Shown: positions 11,041 through 22,312 of the stretch, in pieces
Numbering within the stretch: the first letter of the stretch is position 1
Layout: each line of letters opens with the position of its first letter
Assembly (NCBI GenBank): GCA_015501595.1
Contig: JADNRX010000089.1
Coordinates: 1 to 64,000 of the forward strand
Origin: Hymenopellis radicata
Lineage: Eukaryota > Basidiomycota > Agaricomycetes > Agaricales > Physalacriaceae
Direction of reading: 5' to 3'
Length of the DNA: 64,000 nucleotides
Program-made: the position numbers and the translations under genes
Notes under the pieces: model-generated
Databases searched by the model: none
Told to the model about the DNA's origin: nothing
Seen by the model: only the letters and a program-made list of their open reading frames with translations

Positions 11041-12900
11041 TACTTCACCGGTTATTCGCCGCCTCTTGGTGTTTCCGGAAGCATAAGTATTTTTGGCTCT
11101 TTCCTGCTCGTACTTGGGGATGTGCGCCACCTTGACGTAACGGTTCAAGTGGAGCTCGTAGATCGTAGAATCGTAATGTTCGCCCTCATCTTGCTCCGTG
11201 TCTTCCATTATCTGAACAGACCTGGCATCCAGTACTATACGTTCCCTCCGCCGTCTTCGCAAGAAGTCAAGATAATAAAAGGAAGCATGTCTATATATGT
11301 AGCTAGCGGGATACCCGGAAAGGGCTTCTCGTCCGGCATATGATGAAAATCATAGCTACCTTCAGAATGATTACACGTTGTATCTTCATCATCGTACACC
11401 GAGGACGAACAGCGGAATACTTAGATACTTAGAATAACTCACGAGCACGATGATCAGCGTACTCCCAGCAGCGGGTTGTCAGTCATCAGTTGTAACAAGG
11501 CCTGACTTGAATATTGATCACAAGATTCAGAATGAGAAGAATGAAAAATGTCAGAGATGTTCAAAGGTTCTTGAAAGGCATGAGTGTGTCAGCTGGAGCT
11601 TGTGGCAAGGAACAATGATGAGATACGAGTTGAGCACGCTGGACGAACCATGTACGATGACAATGGGAGCTTCTAAGAATGTGGAGACTCACAGAGAGTC
11701 TAGTAGTCAAAAATAGAGTAGCGTTCTGATCGTAGCTCGTGATCGGCGCAGTCACGCCGATGTCAATCCTGGTCCCTCCCTTTCGTCCAACAAAGGACTC
11801 TTTCAGCAAGTTCTGGTCGCTTCCTGTTCGCTCCCGAATATCTTACGAGCAGCCTGTCAAGGAATTATCCATACCAGATGCTAAACTTGAACCGATTTCA
11901 CGACCGCTTCGCGCCAACGCGTCTGCATGCCAGAGGATACCCAACATTCTCTGCAGACGGGAAATTGGCGACACCTTGCAGGTCTTTCTTTCCTTCCGAC
12001 TGTTCTTGTGGTAGCCTTAAGGCTTCTGAGCTCCGAGTGCGTTAATCATAAAGCGGCGGGAGAGCGGTATCTTGAAACTCCTGAGGTACCATTCTAAATC
12101 TTCAAGCAATTGTCGATCCGCGACCGCGTAATCTGATACACAAGGATCTTTTGTAATATAGGGATGAACGGAGGTGCGAGTTTTTAACTTCCACACCTCC
12201 CAATTCATGCAGTCGACGGTCCAGTCCAGTCCTTGACGCGTAAAGTGAGGGACATTGTCCCCTCGTGACATGTCACTGGCATTATGAGCGCCGTCTTGGG
12301 TGCATCCATACAATGTAGTGAAGCGTTCGCCGGTGTTGATTGTCCCGATCATGGCATAGCTCCACTCACTGTCAGGATCGCCACCGTTATGATGACTCAG
12401 TCGATGTACAAAAGTTCAGAGAGAGCATCGAGGATAGCCATCATTTTACTTTGAGGGGAACAAAGCTCACGGCCCCACCATATACAGTGGCTGCATGGGT
12501 CCTCGACGACAAAGGGATCTCTCCATTGGTAGTTCCTTGAAGGCGAGAACAGTAAGATACTCTCCATTTACTGATGTCATTCACGTAGGTCAGTCAGGAA
12601 TCCGAATAGACATTTGTATTGAATCTATTCTATGTGAACTGAAAGAAACGTTCACGTTCACCAAGATGCCTGCCAGGTACGCTCGCCCATGACAACTTTT
12701 CTGACAGACTAGGCTGCCAGACTTCCGAGGGAGTGGCGTAGATGGTCGGAAGAGCCAGAGCCGCAATTGTAGGTGGCGTAAGAGGTGCACGCGCTTTGGA
12801 GAGTGCATGAAGACATCAGGAAGACATACCCGGTTCATGACTGAACCATAATTTCTGAATAGGACAGGCAAGTGCAGGTGCCCTTACAGAAATAGAATAA
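11041..12900. repeat. block Z, left copy: conserved between duplicates, no recognised gene
   Basis: The stretch matches about 36290-37500 inverted, for example around 11230-11400 against 37300-37420 and 11740-11917 against 36800-37010. On the plus strand a segment near 11800-11890 reads 'KDSFSKFWSLPVRSR', and the other copy keeps nearly the same peptide. No full gene can be assembled from it, so it may be a decayed gene of a family I do not know. The left copy contains extra DNA at about 11918-12450. Confidence 0.55.
12017..12352 (-). CDS. orphan ORF inside the block-Z insertion
   Basis: A 111-codon open frame lies inside DNA that is present in the left copy of block Z and absent from the right copy. 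It has many charged and aromatic residues ('LDWTVDCMNWEVWKLKTR') and no signal peptide. I do not recognise it. It may be a gene fragment carried in with the insertion. Confidence 0.25.
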   Translation of the reverse strand: MIGTINTGERFTTLYGCTQDGAHNASDMSRGDNVPHFTRQGLDWTVDCMNWEVWKLKTRTSVHPYITKDPCVSDYAVADRQLLEDLEWYLRSFKIPLSRRFMINALGAQKP

Positions 12901-13030
12901 TTCAAAGGAGAAACGGCGTACGTTAACGTGACGAGTACACGCCCAGTTGTGACGGCTCTGTGTCAGATGGAAAACACTATGGGATAGGATTAATTTACAC
13001 TACGAGAAGTAATTTTTTTCTCTACAATCG

Positions 13031-13038
13031 TATAAAAG
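13031..13038 (+). promoter_or_regulatory. TATA box of the left small secreted protein gene
   Basis: TATAAAAG lies about 60 bases before the ATG at 13100. The right copy keeps the same box at 36111-36118, which supports it. Confidence 0.65.
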
Positions 13039-13099
13039 GAGGCTGAAAAAGCAGTGAATACCTCAGACTGCAGTCCACCAGCTCTTTCGCATAACCAAA

Positions 13100-13555
13100 A
13101 TGTTCAAGCTTACCGCCACATTCTTCGCTCTGCTCACGACCACCGCTTTGGCGATGTCCGTCGTTGATCGTGCGGAGACCGTCTCTCCCATCGCTTCGAG
13201 CTCCAGCATCGAGCCCGCTCCCGATGTCGTCACCGTCCTCACGACGTGCGACGATACTTACCTGGGTGGTTTCTGCTACACCTGGTCCTCGACCACCTTG
13301 CCCACCGGATGCTTCAACCTCGCCGCGGAAGGCCAACAGGACACTGTCTCAAGTGCCTCTACTCCTTCCGACATCGAGTGCACCCTTTTCCAGTAAGCCA
13401 TCCTCCGAGTTGATTAGACGTGAGTGGTCGTTAATTCTTTATGCAGAGACGAGGGATGTTCTGGAAGGATCCAGTATATCGTTGGAACTATCAACGACTT
13501 GGGCACCGTCGCGTTCGATAACGCCGCGTCGTCCTTCAACTGCAGAAACTGGTGA
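13100..13555 (+). CDS. small secreted six-cysteine protein, left copy
   Basis: Exons 13100-13392 and 13447-13555 encode 133 residues. A signal peptide ('MFKLTATFFALLTTTALA') and a Ser/Pro-rich stretch precede a mature part with six cysteines, all kept in the right copy. The C-terminus, 'CTLFQDEGCSG...FDNAASSFNC', recalls small fungal secreted proteins with a beta/gamma-crystallin-like fold, but this is only a resemblance. The size, signal peptide and paired cysteines suggest an extracellular effector-like or defence protein. The first 41 residues differ from the right copy at one position; the rest differs at roughly a third of positions. Confidence 0.85.
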
Positions 13556-13766
13556 AGCACACGAGTGCCAGTTAGTAAAGTCAAAGGTAAGATTGTTCTT
13601 AGTACAGTAATCATTGAAGAGAGGATACGAAAGCTGATATATTGCCCAGGAATTGAAAGTCGTTCTCTAGCCCGCTATGAAAGTTTTGTAAATCGTTCAG
13701 TATCAGTGTTATCAGGAAATTTGTGATGTACTTACTTGAAAAAACAAGTCGCTCTTTGGTTGATTA

Positions 13767-14027
13767 TTATGGGACCGTGTTCGCTCGCACATGACCTGTC
13801 TGCAGAAGTATGAAGGAGTCTTCATCTATGATGAAAGACAATGGAGCGCTCGTACTTGGCCCACCTTTCTTCGTTTCTTCAAAAAGCATAACCATCTCCG
13901 CTTGGATCTGCCGCATCTGGGCCTCGAGTGCCTCTTGACGCGTCCGCCGAATTTCAGAGGTGCTAAACGTAGACGCGGATATCCCGTCGGAAAGACTGCC
14001 TGCGTCGCGATACGTCACCGCAGACAT
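13767..14027 (-). CDS. conserved ORF fragment, left copy
   Basis: An 86-codon frame containing 'SEIRRTRQEALEAQMRQIQ', a short charged helix. The same segment is open in the inverted copy at 34938-35180, though the two C-termini differ. Tails like this end some fungal membrane proteins, but no membrane segments are present nearby. It is probably a 3' exon remnant downstream of the F gene. Confidence 0.4.
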   Translation of the reverse strand: MSAVTYRDAGSLSDGISASTFSTSEIRRTRQEALEAQMRQIQAEMVMLFEETKKGGPSTSAPLSFIIDEDSFILLQTGHVRANTVP

Positions 14028-14108
14028 CTGGTCGATTCCTCGCGAACGTGTGTCTCGGCAAGGACAAAAGGCATGCTGTGATTCTACTTGGTCTTTACAC
14101 GAGTCGGA

Positions 14109-15630
14109 TCACCTCTTCTCGCAGAATATGACGCCCCGTTCATCCGTCTCAAAGTATGTCCTTCGTGTAGCTGGCAGGCATTCATTGAGAACCCAACCCT
14201 CAAGCCGCGCCACCTCCGAGTATTCCAGGTTGTCCATCACGACGACGTTCAACACTAGATCTTCTAGCTTCCTAGTGAGAACACTCCCTGTAAGTGCAGC
14301 GTCCAAGGGACTCCATGCAGGACTCGATATCGCCGCAGAAGGCAAGGTTTGCTCAGACGGTGTACCTTCAGCCTCCACACTCTGCAGCTCAAAGCCTGCG
14401 TGATACCGATGGACATCCTAGTAGCCGTCCTCCGCGCCGTTGTGGACGCACATCTCCTTGACCTTGGTACCCTGCAGTCCGGCAGATTCGAAGACTGGAA
14501 CCCCCACGGGCTCAACCATGATGAATTTCTTCTCTACATCAATGGCACGTCCCGTCCGCTCGTTGGTTTTGACGATCCCGCCTCGTGGAAACATACAACA
14601 CAGCCGCCGGAGGATAGAGAGTTTTTCTGTGCCGATACGCTACGGCTGCACATCATGAGCCCGGCCGACCACCGGTTTGTGGATTTCCTGACCAGCAAAA
14701 AATATTCCCCCCTCTGTGATGTTCGAGTCCTCCAGATCTCGAATATGAGCGGTGGGTCCGATATTATCAAAAGATTAAATAAGCTCTTGAAGCGGATGAG
14801 AAAGTACTTGGAGGAGTTGACTATTTTTCAAGCAAATCGTAGGCAATCGCTTCTAATTCGCGAGTTAATTTCGCTAACAGGCTTTGGCATACCTAGTAAT
14901 TGATGCCAATTTGTTCATCAACCTGTCGTACATTTCGACGTTCAAATTCTGGACGCACATCAAATGTTCGACATATGAGCCTGCGCCAGGCGCCACTCAC
15001 TGGAGGTCGCCGAGTGATGCGCTAGAGATGTACACTAGCGCCCTGCACGGCGTATCAGAGACCACAAACCTCAGACATGTTGAGGTAAATTTGGTTCTCG
15101 ATGTCGATATGCAGCAGGGCACGGGGTAAGGCTTTGGGATCCATCATCCAGAAGTTCAGTCCCTCCAGAATCAAACGTTCGAGGTTCCTCATCTCCGGAA
15201 TAAATCTAAGAAATTCCGACAGAACAGTGTGTCGGGAAACGGGGAATCGAGGAACCCTCCCAAACGTGCTCTCTCGTAGATGAAGAACGCGAATGTACCC
15301 CGCAATATCAGGTGTACTTTCAAGAAGGGCCTTAAGATTGCAGAGGGAGGATTGGATGCGCCGATATGCTTCATCGGCATGATCCTCGCAGTGATGCGGG
15401 CGGTGGCTTATAACGACAGAGTTGAATGTACGGCGACGAATAGTAGCCAGCGTTTCTGGCCATACTAGAGCCATAGCTCCCAGGTCTGCGTCGTCGAGTT
15501 CATCGATAATAGAGGATTTGATCTCGAGAGGGAGCCTCGAGTACACAGAGTCCTAAATGACATATCACAGCCCTCAGTCAAACGACGAGTTACTAGTAAT
15601 GACCAAAAGAACGCGTACCTGGAATGCCAT
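14109..15630 (-). pseudogene. F-family (F-box-like) gene, left copy, split by an internal inversion
   Basis: Exon 1 (MAFQ, 15630-15619) and the start of exon 2 ('YSRLPLEIKSSIIDELDDAD', an F-box-like start) are on the minus strand down to about 15119. The middle of the gene (14351-15118) lies on the plus strand, and the end ('LNECLPATRRTYFETDE') is again on the minus strand. The copy at 33319-34847 shows the undisturbed order. So the gene was cut by a 768-base inversion and cannot give the family protein. Family F proteins have an F-box-like N-terminus and a leucine-rich remainder, likely ubiquitin-ligase adaptors. Confidence 0.88.
14351..15118 (+). other. inverted segment within the left F gene
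   Basis: Junctions read 'ccgcagaaggcaaggttt | gctcagacgg' on one side and 'gatatgcagcagg | gcacggggtaag' on the other. Against the right copy, both flanks keep their native orientation and only this segment is flipped. No bases of note appear to be lost at either join, and I see no long inverted repeat at the breakpoints. Confidence 0.85.
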
Positions 15631-15727
15631 TCGAGTAGTTGCAGTTTCACAAGAAGTCAGGTGAAAGAGGACCGCATCGAAAGAGCAGGTTGTGGTTAAA
15701 AGCAAAGGCACCCTTAATGCTTGCAAG

Positions 15728-16333
15728 TCAGGAGTGATCACGCGTGCGTCCGGCAACTGCCGGCACGTCAGTCACGAGAGGCTGTCCAGTCCATCCAGCA
15801 GCAATGCGAGTATACGCCCTATTGGTACGGACTTGTACTACAGAGCGGCCGACACAAGTTCCTCGCAATCCGACAAAGGACTCGTCCCACCGGCCGGCGA
15901 AGCTCATGAGCGTACAAGGCCTCTCCTTGTCCAGCCACTGATACAAGGAACGCCCTTCCATCCCTTTGGGTGATCGGAGTAACTTGAATTCATGTTTAGT
16001 ACTTACCACGTCGAGGCGTATCCACTCAAGATGGGCTATGTCGCGCAACAACTGTCTCGTGAACCGCACTGCGTCGTTTATCTCCTTGCGCCGGAGAAAC
16101 GCGTCCCTTCGATGGTACTTCTCTGCCCATGCGCCTCTGTGTTCGGCGGTGAGGTTGTACATACGCCGAGCTGCCCTTCGGGACGCGCCTTATACTCGCC
16201 GACCTTGGAGCGGTCCTCTTCTGTCAAGACGTCCAGCGTTATGAATTCGATCGAGAGGAGTCAAACGATGGTGCGAATATCAAAGAGGTTTGCGGGGTGG
16301 AATGGTGAAAATACGCGCTCAGTACCATGCTAG
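15728..16333 (-). pseudogene. X-family gene, left copy, internally deleted
   Basis: The frame reads 'EHRGAWAEKYHRRDAFLRRK', matching the X gene at 44014. After the intron and 'LLRSPKGMEG' it jumps straight to 'SLYQWLDKERPCTLMSF', which in the right copy lies more than 1 kb further on. The central part has been deleted. The N-terminal part ends near 16333 where block A stops. The end reads through to 'AGRTRDHS' because the normal stop is lost. Function of family X is unknown. Confidence 0.8.
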
Positions 16334-16508
16334 TGTCGTCCACGCCTCGTTCGTCCCTCTCAAAGTACGTCCTACATATTTGTTTACTAATCGCTCAAAC
16401 GTTTGTACTTGCAGATACATAAAATGATATGGAAGTGGGATGGAAGTTGTATGTAAGGCATAAATAAAATGGTAGATCATGAAATTAAAGAATAGCAGGT
16501 ATTGCGCA

Positions 16509-17376
16509 TCATGCAGCATACGGATGCCATCGGTTGGACTCGCGGTTCAACAAACGCCTGACAGGTCCACACTCGGACTGTTCATCTTCGTCAGCGCCTC
16601 CGCCCAGCAGAGGCCTCTGAAGCGGCGACCCACCAGGGGTCCACACGCCTCTCTTCCACCCAAAGAAATCCGTCCCACATCGAGACCGGCCCCGACTGGG
16701 TTTCTCGCGCACATGAAGTGTTTGAATCGCGACGTCGTGCCAATACTCTTCGCGGCTGTTTCTTGGGAACGTTTGAGGTCTCTTCTTGCTCTTGATTTGC
16801 CTGTTGTTGAGAGTGAATAGCCGGTACTTGCGGATGGTGTCCCGGGATGTTCCTTCACAAGTGTTCATTCGACTTTGGAGACTGACGCGTTTTCCGGTTT
16901 CAATATGCTGTGGACCAGCTTATCAGAGAGGCATGCGGATAGTAAAAAAGGTTACGTACAATCATAATGGGACTTTGGTCATTGTTCACGATGGATCGCC
17001 GCTTGGTTTCCCAGAATCGAGCGTATGCAAGTTTCCAGAGCGTTCTGTCCTGACGTGTGGGGTTCCAAGGACCTCTGACAAACCAGGTTCTGAAGTAATC
17101 AGACGAAGATTGATACTGATTCAGAGCGACACGGTCCTCGAGAACCAAATCTTCTTTTTGGATGAATTGCAGTTTCAACAGGCAGCTGAGTGTACGGGTG
17201 TTGAAGGCATTGCACACGTGGAACGGGCAAAAGGATTCAACCTCCTTGGAAGCCGGGTCAGATAACTGGTGCTTGACACCCCTCAAGGTGATTGGTAGAT
17301 TGTTGAACAAACTGTCGATGTAGAAGCGTGCAATGGGGGATGGGCAAAGTAACGCTGCGAGTGAGGGTGAATCCAT
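16509..17376 (-). CDS. Y-family unknown protein, left copy, intact
   Basis: Exons 17376-16960 and 16907-16509 encode 271 residues, and the duplicate at 40332-41198 has the same structure and length. There is no signal peptide. A segment near residue 50-70, 'SFCPFHVCNAFNTRTLSCLL', aligns with 'VFSPFHPANLFSIRTIAWLL' of family X, so X and Y appear to be related. Both copies remain open, which suggests function. The gene is divergent from COG3 and about 360 bases from its start. I cannot assign a role. Confidence 0.75.
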
Positions 17377-17739
17377 GGAGATGATGGTGGTTCTGGTGAA
17401 GGAAGGTTACGCGTCCGTGAGCAGTATTTATAGGGCGCGAACAAGTCACGGGACTGGAACGATTGTCCATTGTTCTGTGGCGACATGTCCTTTTGAGGTG
17501 AAGCTTCGGAAATTTCAGCAATACGGTTGTAAAAGATGAATCCTACAAGATAATGAAAAGGTTCCATAGGCGAATCGAGTGAGACTAGCTCTCGACGCAG
17601 CTGAGTTGTGGGACTGTGCCAAGGCAGAGCGTCACAAAGGGTCACGTCAGCGGTCCACAAACCGTAAACGGCAATCGCTTAGAAAGGAAACTCCGATTTC
17701 CCTCCTCCGCCCACGGTCGACCGCCGCTTGGACCATGTT
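17377..17739. promoter_or_regulatory. divergent promoter region of Y and COG3
   Basis: A TATAAATA box for Y is at 17425-17432 on the minus strand, about 50 bases before its ATG. The right duplicate keeps it at 40276-40283. The COG3 side shows no TATA box. The left copy has a roughly 11-base stretch near 17715 that the right copy lacks. Confidence 0.6.
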
Positions 17740-20581
17740 ATGGCAACGCGTACGGCTCCACGACGAGCGCCGACGTTGATTGTACCGACGACCTCAAAGT
17801 CCACTGTAAACCTCGAAGACTGGGAGGCAAAGGCTCCGTTGGACGACCTCGAAATACGCAGCATTGGACTTGTCAAGACAGCTAGCGAAACGCTGCCTCT
17901 GCCCTTGAAGGTGAGCCACATTTACTTACCATAGCCTTCACTAAACTCTTTTTAGTACAACGATGACGAGAACTTTCCCTCACGTCCGTCGACACCCAAG
18001 ACGAAACTTTTAGGCCCTAATTCCCGGCCTGGTACAACCCAATTCGTCGCGCGCAACGCACAATCTGCATCCTAAACAGCCCGTTCAGACTCCACAGCAG
18101 TTTTATGACTGGTTCGCTGTCATTGACCGGTCTGTCCTGCACAGTCAAGAGGCCCATTTTCGCGCCCACGTAGCGTCTGTGTCGGATCACCTATCGACCT
18201 GCGACTTTCTACTGGAGAGAATAAACGAAATAGATCACGAGGTTGACCAGATGCTGCAAGGCTGGACTAGTGTGGAAGAGGGAGGGAAAAGTCTCAAGGA
18301 TGCTTGTGAGCGTTTACTGGAAGAACGCGTAAGTCGTTGCCTGCGTATCCTTGATTTGGCCTTACAAGTAACTCAGGACCGCCTGTTACAACTTACGGAC
18401 GAGATTGGGACCCGGCTGGAGTACTTCCAAGAATTGGAACATGCCACGCGAATGCTCAACCATCCCGGAGAATCTCTTGTCCTCCAATCCGACTTTTTAT
18501 ACATGGTGGAACGCGTGGATATTTGTATCGACTATCTCAAATCCCATGTAAGCTTTTCCTCGACAATTTCTTCTCGTTCTCATGGTCATAGCGACATTTC
18601 CGTGAAGCAGAGGTATATCTGCTCCGCTTCCAGCAATGCATGACACGCGCCATGACTCTCATCAAGATGTATTTCGTCGGTTCATTACGAGCGCTGTCTG
18701 CTGATATCTCCAGACGGCTTTCTGAGAAGGACGTTTCCTCCACCGCCCAGATGCATCTTCTCTATACGCGCTTTAAGAGTGTTTCTCCCCAGCTCTCCCC
18801 TTTACTCCGCGAATTGGAAAGAAGGGCCTCGACCCATCACGAAGAATTGGCGTCTCTACTCTCAGAATGTCATACTGCGTACCTCAGTACACGCAAGTCA
18901 CTCCTTGTCGGGCGGTTGATGCAAGAAATCAAAGGCTTGGATCCCACTCGTACAGAACTCGTAGCGTTAACTCGTACGGGTTGCAGTTATCTGAAGGATC
19001 TTTGTGTTGAAGAGTTTGACCTTTTCCGGGTATTCTTCAATTCCGGAGAAGACCAGCTTTAGTACGTCCATGATACTCACTTGCAGATCTGTGCTGAATC
19101 CGTTCTAGTCAGTACCTCGAAAATCTATGCGATTATCTGTACGACGATCTGCGGCCGCGTATTCTTCATGAACCGCGTTTAACAGCGCTTTGTGAAGTCT
19201 GTACTGTGCTGCAGGCGCTAATGGTCCTTGACCGCCCCGACGTTGATCTCGACGACGAGGATGGGGTTGACGAACTTAATCTTGACCTCGATGGCAAGCG
19301 ACGGGGACTCCATCGATTACACATCAGTCAATTGCTCGAGATGGTCCTCCAAGACGCCCAGACTCGTCTGTTCTTCAAGGCTCAGTCTGTAATTCAGACC
19401 GATATCCGTTACTATGTCACCAAGCCAGAGGATTTGGCATATCCGGATATCCTGCTGCGTAAGGCTATTGCTTCCGGTAATACCCGTACTAATGTATATT
19501 GCAGAAGCGAGAAAACCGGCGTCGGCTCTTGATCTCAAGGAGAAGCAAAGCATCAGCGAGATTTTCACGGCCGAATCTTTGGCGAAACAAGACACCTGGT
19601 TTCCGACATTGCAGAAAACGTACTGGGTGCTCTCACAACTCCGGCCCTATGTTAAAGTGCGCATACATCCAACGTTCTTCTAGCTTTTCTCAATGATAAG
19701 ATAGCCTGCCATCTTCGAGGATATATCTCAAGAGGCCCTCTCACTTTGTCAACAGTCCTTGGTTTCGGCATCCGAGATAATCAAAATGAAGAACCCACCC
19801 ACGACTAACCTGGACGGACAACTGTTCTAGTGAGACACCTCCTCATCATGAAGGAGATAACGAACAACCTCGAGCTTGTTCAACGAGATTATGATCCTAA
19901 TAGCATCAATTTCTCTGGCGTAACTGGTGCGCACGTTCTCTGGAGGATGTGTATAACCTTGCCTAACCAATCTTCCAGATGCCTTGGCGTCGATGCTAAG
20001 TCGGACAACAGCCTTGCTCCCTGACGCCCTGTTTTCAACCTTTGGAGTTCCGCGTGGAGACGGAAGTATTGGCGGGGTTAAGCACGTACGTTTCATTCCC
20101 TTCTGATTGTCACTAAAGCCAAGCTGAACCTCTTTGGCAGGGTATTGACCATGAGCTGCGCCGCGTTTGTTCGGATGTTATTGCAGAATGCGCGCTGCCC
20201 ATAAGTACGCCCCTGCGTACGTGGTTGGATAGGGTGAACGATTTTAACGCGGCGTGGCATACCAAGGAGAACGACGGCGCGACGCCGCTGACTGCGCAGC
20301 CTTGGGCTTCGCAAGCGGCGGCTGAGGAACTGAATGCGAATTTCCGGTCGGCGTGCGAGCGTGATCTTAGGTCGAGCGTCGTGAGGTTGAAGTTGTACCT
20401 TGAGAACGACCGGACGGTTGGGGTATTGGTTCAGCATGCCATGGAGAGGATTGTGGATGAGTATTTGGCGTTCCGAGGGGTCGCTTGGAACATGTATGCT
20501 GGCGCGTTGAGGTCAGGCTTGTTGGACGAGCACGATATAAGGGAGGTTCTCAAAACAGTAACTGCGGATCCGTCTTCTTGA
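17740..20581 (+). CDS. COG3: conserved oligomeric Golgi complex subunit 3 (COG3/Sec34), with one apparent frameshift
   Basis: About nine exons: 17740-17910, 18014-18328, 18377-18547, 18592-19061, 19109-19458, 19505-19656, 19705 on, then two more ending at 20581. The acceptor at 18013 is preferred because it keeps the frame into 'QTPQQFYDWFAVID', a hallmark of Sec34. 'ARKPASALDLKEKQ' and 'HLLIMKEITNNLELVQRDYD' are further COG3 blocks. COG3 is part of the lobe A tether for retrograde vesicles at the Golgi. Near 19826-19830 one base seems to be missing ('ctgttctagtg' where LFLVRHL needs one more base), giving a stop. In a housekeeping gene this may be a base error. The first exon is duplicated at 39807-39977. 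Confidence 0.9.
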
Positions 20582-20704
20582 GTGAGTTGGACTTTAATGG
20601 AGCTTGTAACTTATTTCTCTGGACTCAATTCATTTCTTTTGTTCTCTATTAGTCGCGCGACTCGTTCCTCAAGACATGTACAAAATGCTTCTTCTTACTA
20701 ATCC

Positions 20705-22312
20705 TCAAAGCGGCAACTGTAGACTCTTCACGTCGATGAACTGCCCATTCTTGAAGCTTTCGTTCGCCAACAGCCCGACCGCCAGAGCCATGGCACCGTC
20801 ACGCTCGTTCGCAGACTGCTTGGAGGCGTCGCCGGTATCAGCGACTTCCCCAGGCTTTGGTCCAAATAGATTGCTCAGCATACGCGTATCACCTCCACCG
20901 TGAGCTGAGTGGTCGACATGGACTGGAAGGATCTCAGGCTTCTCCCAGAGACGTTGGAGAGTGACCTTGGCTCCGCCGGCATGAGGCAGCGCGCTCGTTC
21001 CGTGGATGAGACCGCCGAGGCCTTCAGCGTCGGCAGGCAGACGATACTCGGACTCAACCACGTCAAGTTCGAGGCGTCCATGTGAGCCGTTGAACATGAC
21101 GCGGTAGCCCTCCCACGGGGAGTACGCGGTCTGTGCGTTTGTTAGCGTGGCGGACTTGACTCTACGAATGGAACTCACGAGGTGATACGTCAACGTCGCG
21201 CCGGAGGTGTACCTTACCATGACGCTCATGTCGTCCTCGATTCCAATGCCGGGTGCGAAGACCTAAAGAAGGCTTCAGTCACGTCGTCCGGTACAGCGAG
21301 GGACTACAGACATTCATGTCACGATGATATCCATCCTCGCCTTCAGCATCCGCATAAATCTTCTGAAGAGTTTCGTCGTGCTCCATGTGCATGGCGAAGG
21401 GATCCTTCTTCGCCTCCTCACTTCCTCTGGCGCGCTCGTAGTCCTTCGCCCATCCATGCTTCTTCCCCGCTTCCTGTCCGTAGAACGCCAATTTGCCCAT
21501 GCCAGCGACGGTTTCGGGCTCCGAGTTGATCCACCAGTTGACGAGGTCAAAGTGGTGTCCTGCCTTGTGCACCATGAGTCCGCCCGAGTTGGTCTTCTGG
21601 CGATGCCATCGGCGGAAGTAGTCTGCGCCGTGGACGGTGTCCAGGAGCCATTCAAAGTGGACGGAGAGAACTGTGACGCGGCCGTGTGTGTGGTTAGGGT
21701 GGGAATGGAGAAATGGATGGGTCTTACTGGTGCCAATTTTGCCTTCTGCTAGGGTGCGCTTGACTAACTCGTGTACAGGATTGTACCTGGGAGAAATATG
21801 AATATGAATATCGTTCCTTTGTTGGGACCTTTTACATACCGGTAATTGAAGGTCACAGTCAGATGACGCCCGGTGCGCTGCACAGTCTCTAGGATCGCAC
21901 GGCACTTTTCGATATCGGTGGTCATGGGTTTCTCCGTGAGGACGCGGACTGTGTGTGTGACTCATTGTCAGCTTATCCAAAAACAAAAAGCGCATTAATC
22001 ACCTCCGGCTTCGAGCGCAGGGATGATGTAGAGGTGGTGGAGCGCGTCGACGCAGGTTACGACGATGGCTTGGACGTTCTCCGTCTCCAGCATCTCTTTG
22101 TATTGGGCGGGTTTGTACACCGGGACTGTGGGGGCTCCCAGTGAGGTGAGGAGGGTGTTGTAGTATGCCGCGCGGATGGAGTTGGGCTCGAGGATCGCGA
22201 CGACAGAGCTGCTGGGGCGCTCGACGATGCCGCGCACGAACATGGCGGCGCGGCTGCCGGTGCCGATGATGGCGACGCGTCCGCCGATGGGGGTGGCTGA
22301 CTCTGAGGACAT
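20705..22312 (-). CDS. Gfo/Idh/MocA-family NAD(P)-dependent oxidoreductase
   Basis: Exon 1 (22312-22003) encodes the Rossmann start '[20 protein letters not shown]'. After splicing come '[16 protein letters not shown]', the family's EKP motif, then '[14 protein letters not shown]' and '[18 protein letters not shown]', whose Lys/His/Asp fit the family's catalytic region. The end is '[10 protein letters not shown]'. The length is roughly 440 residues, usual for fungal members. Such enzymes oxidise or reduce sugars, inositols or related polyols; the substrate is not evident. It is divergent from an MFS transporter over 263 bases, so the two may act together in uptake and breakdown of one compound. 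Confidence 0.88.

Larger units (their letters stand above)
9035..16340. repeat. duplicated block A, left copy
   Basis: Matched in inverted orientation by about 31100-39700. It carries an SDR gene, non-coding block Z, a small secreted protein, an F gene and an X fragment. Differences between copies include a roughly 530-base insertion (11918-12450), an internal inversion (14351-15118) and a large deletion in X (near 15940). Boundaries come from reading paired sequence by eye and may be off by tens of bases. Confidence 0.8.
16380..18020. repeat. duplicated block B, left copy
   Basis: Matches about 39700-41290 inverted. It holds gene Y, the divergent Y/COG3 promoter and the first exon plus first intron of COG3. 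Because COG3 is complete only here, the left copy is the likely source and the right one the duplicate. Confidence 0.85.

Noticed and set aside
17679..17921. Minus-strand ORF opposite COG3 exon 1, also open in the right copy
   Set aside because: It is the shadow of a conserved exon; the plus frame has the start, splice donor and family continuity.
17740..20581. Assignment as COG6 instead of COG3
   Set aside because: The FYDWF..ID segment and following blocks fit Sec34/COG3; COG6 lacks them.
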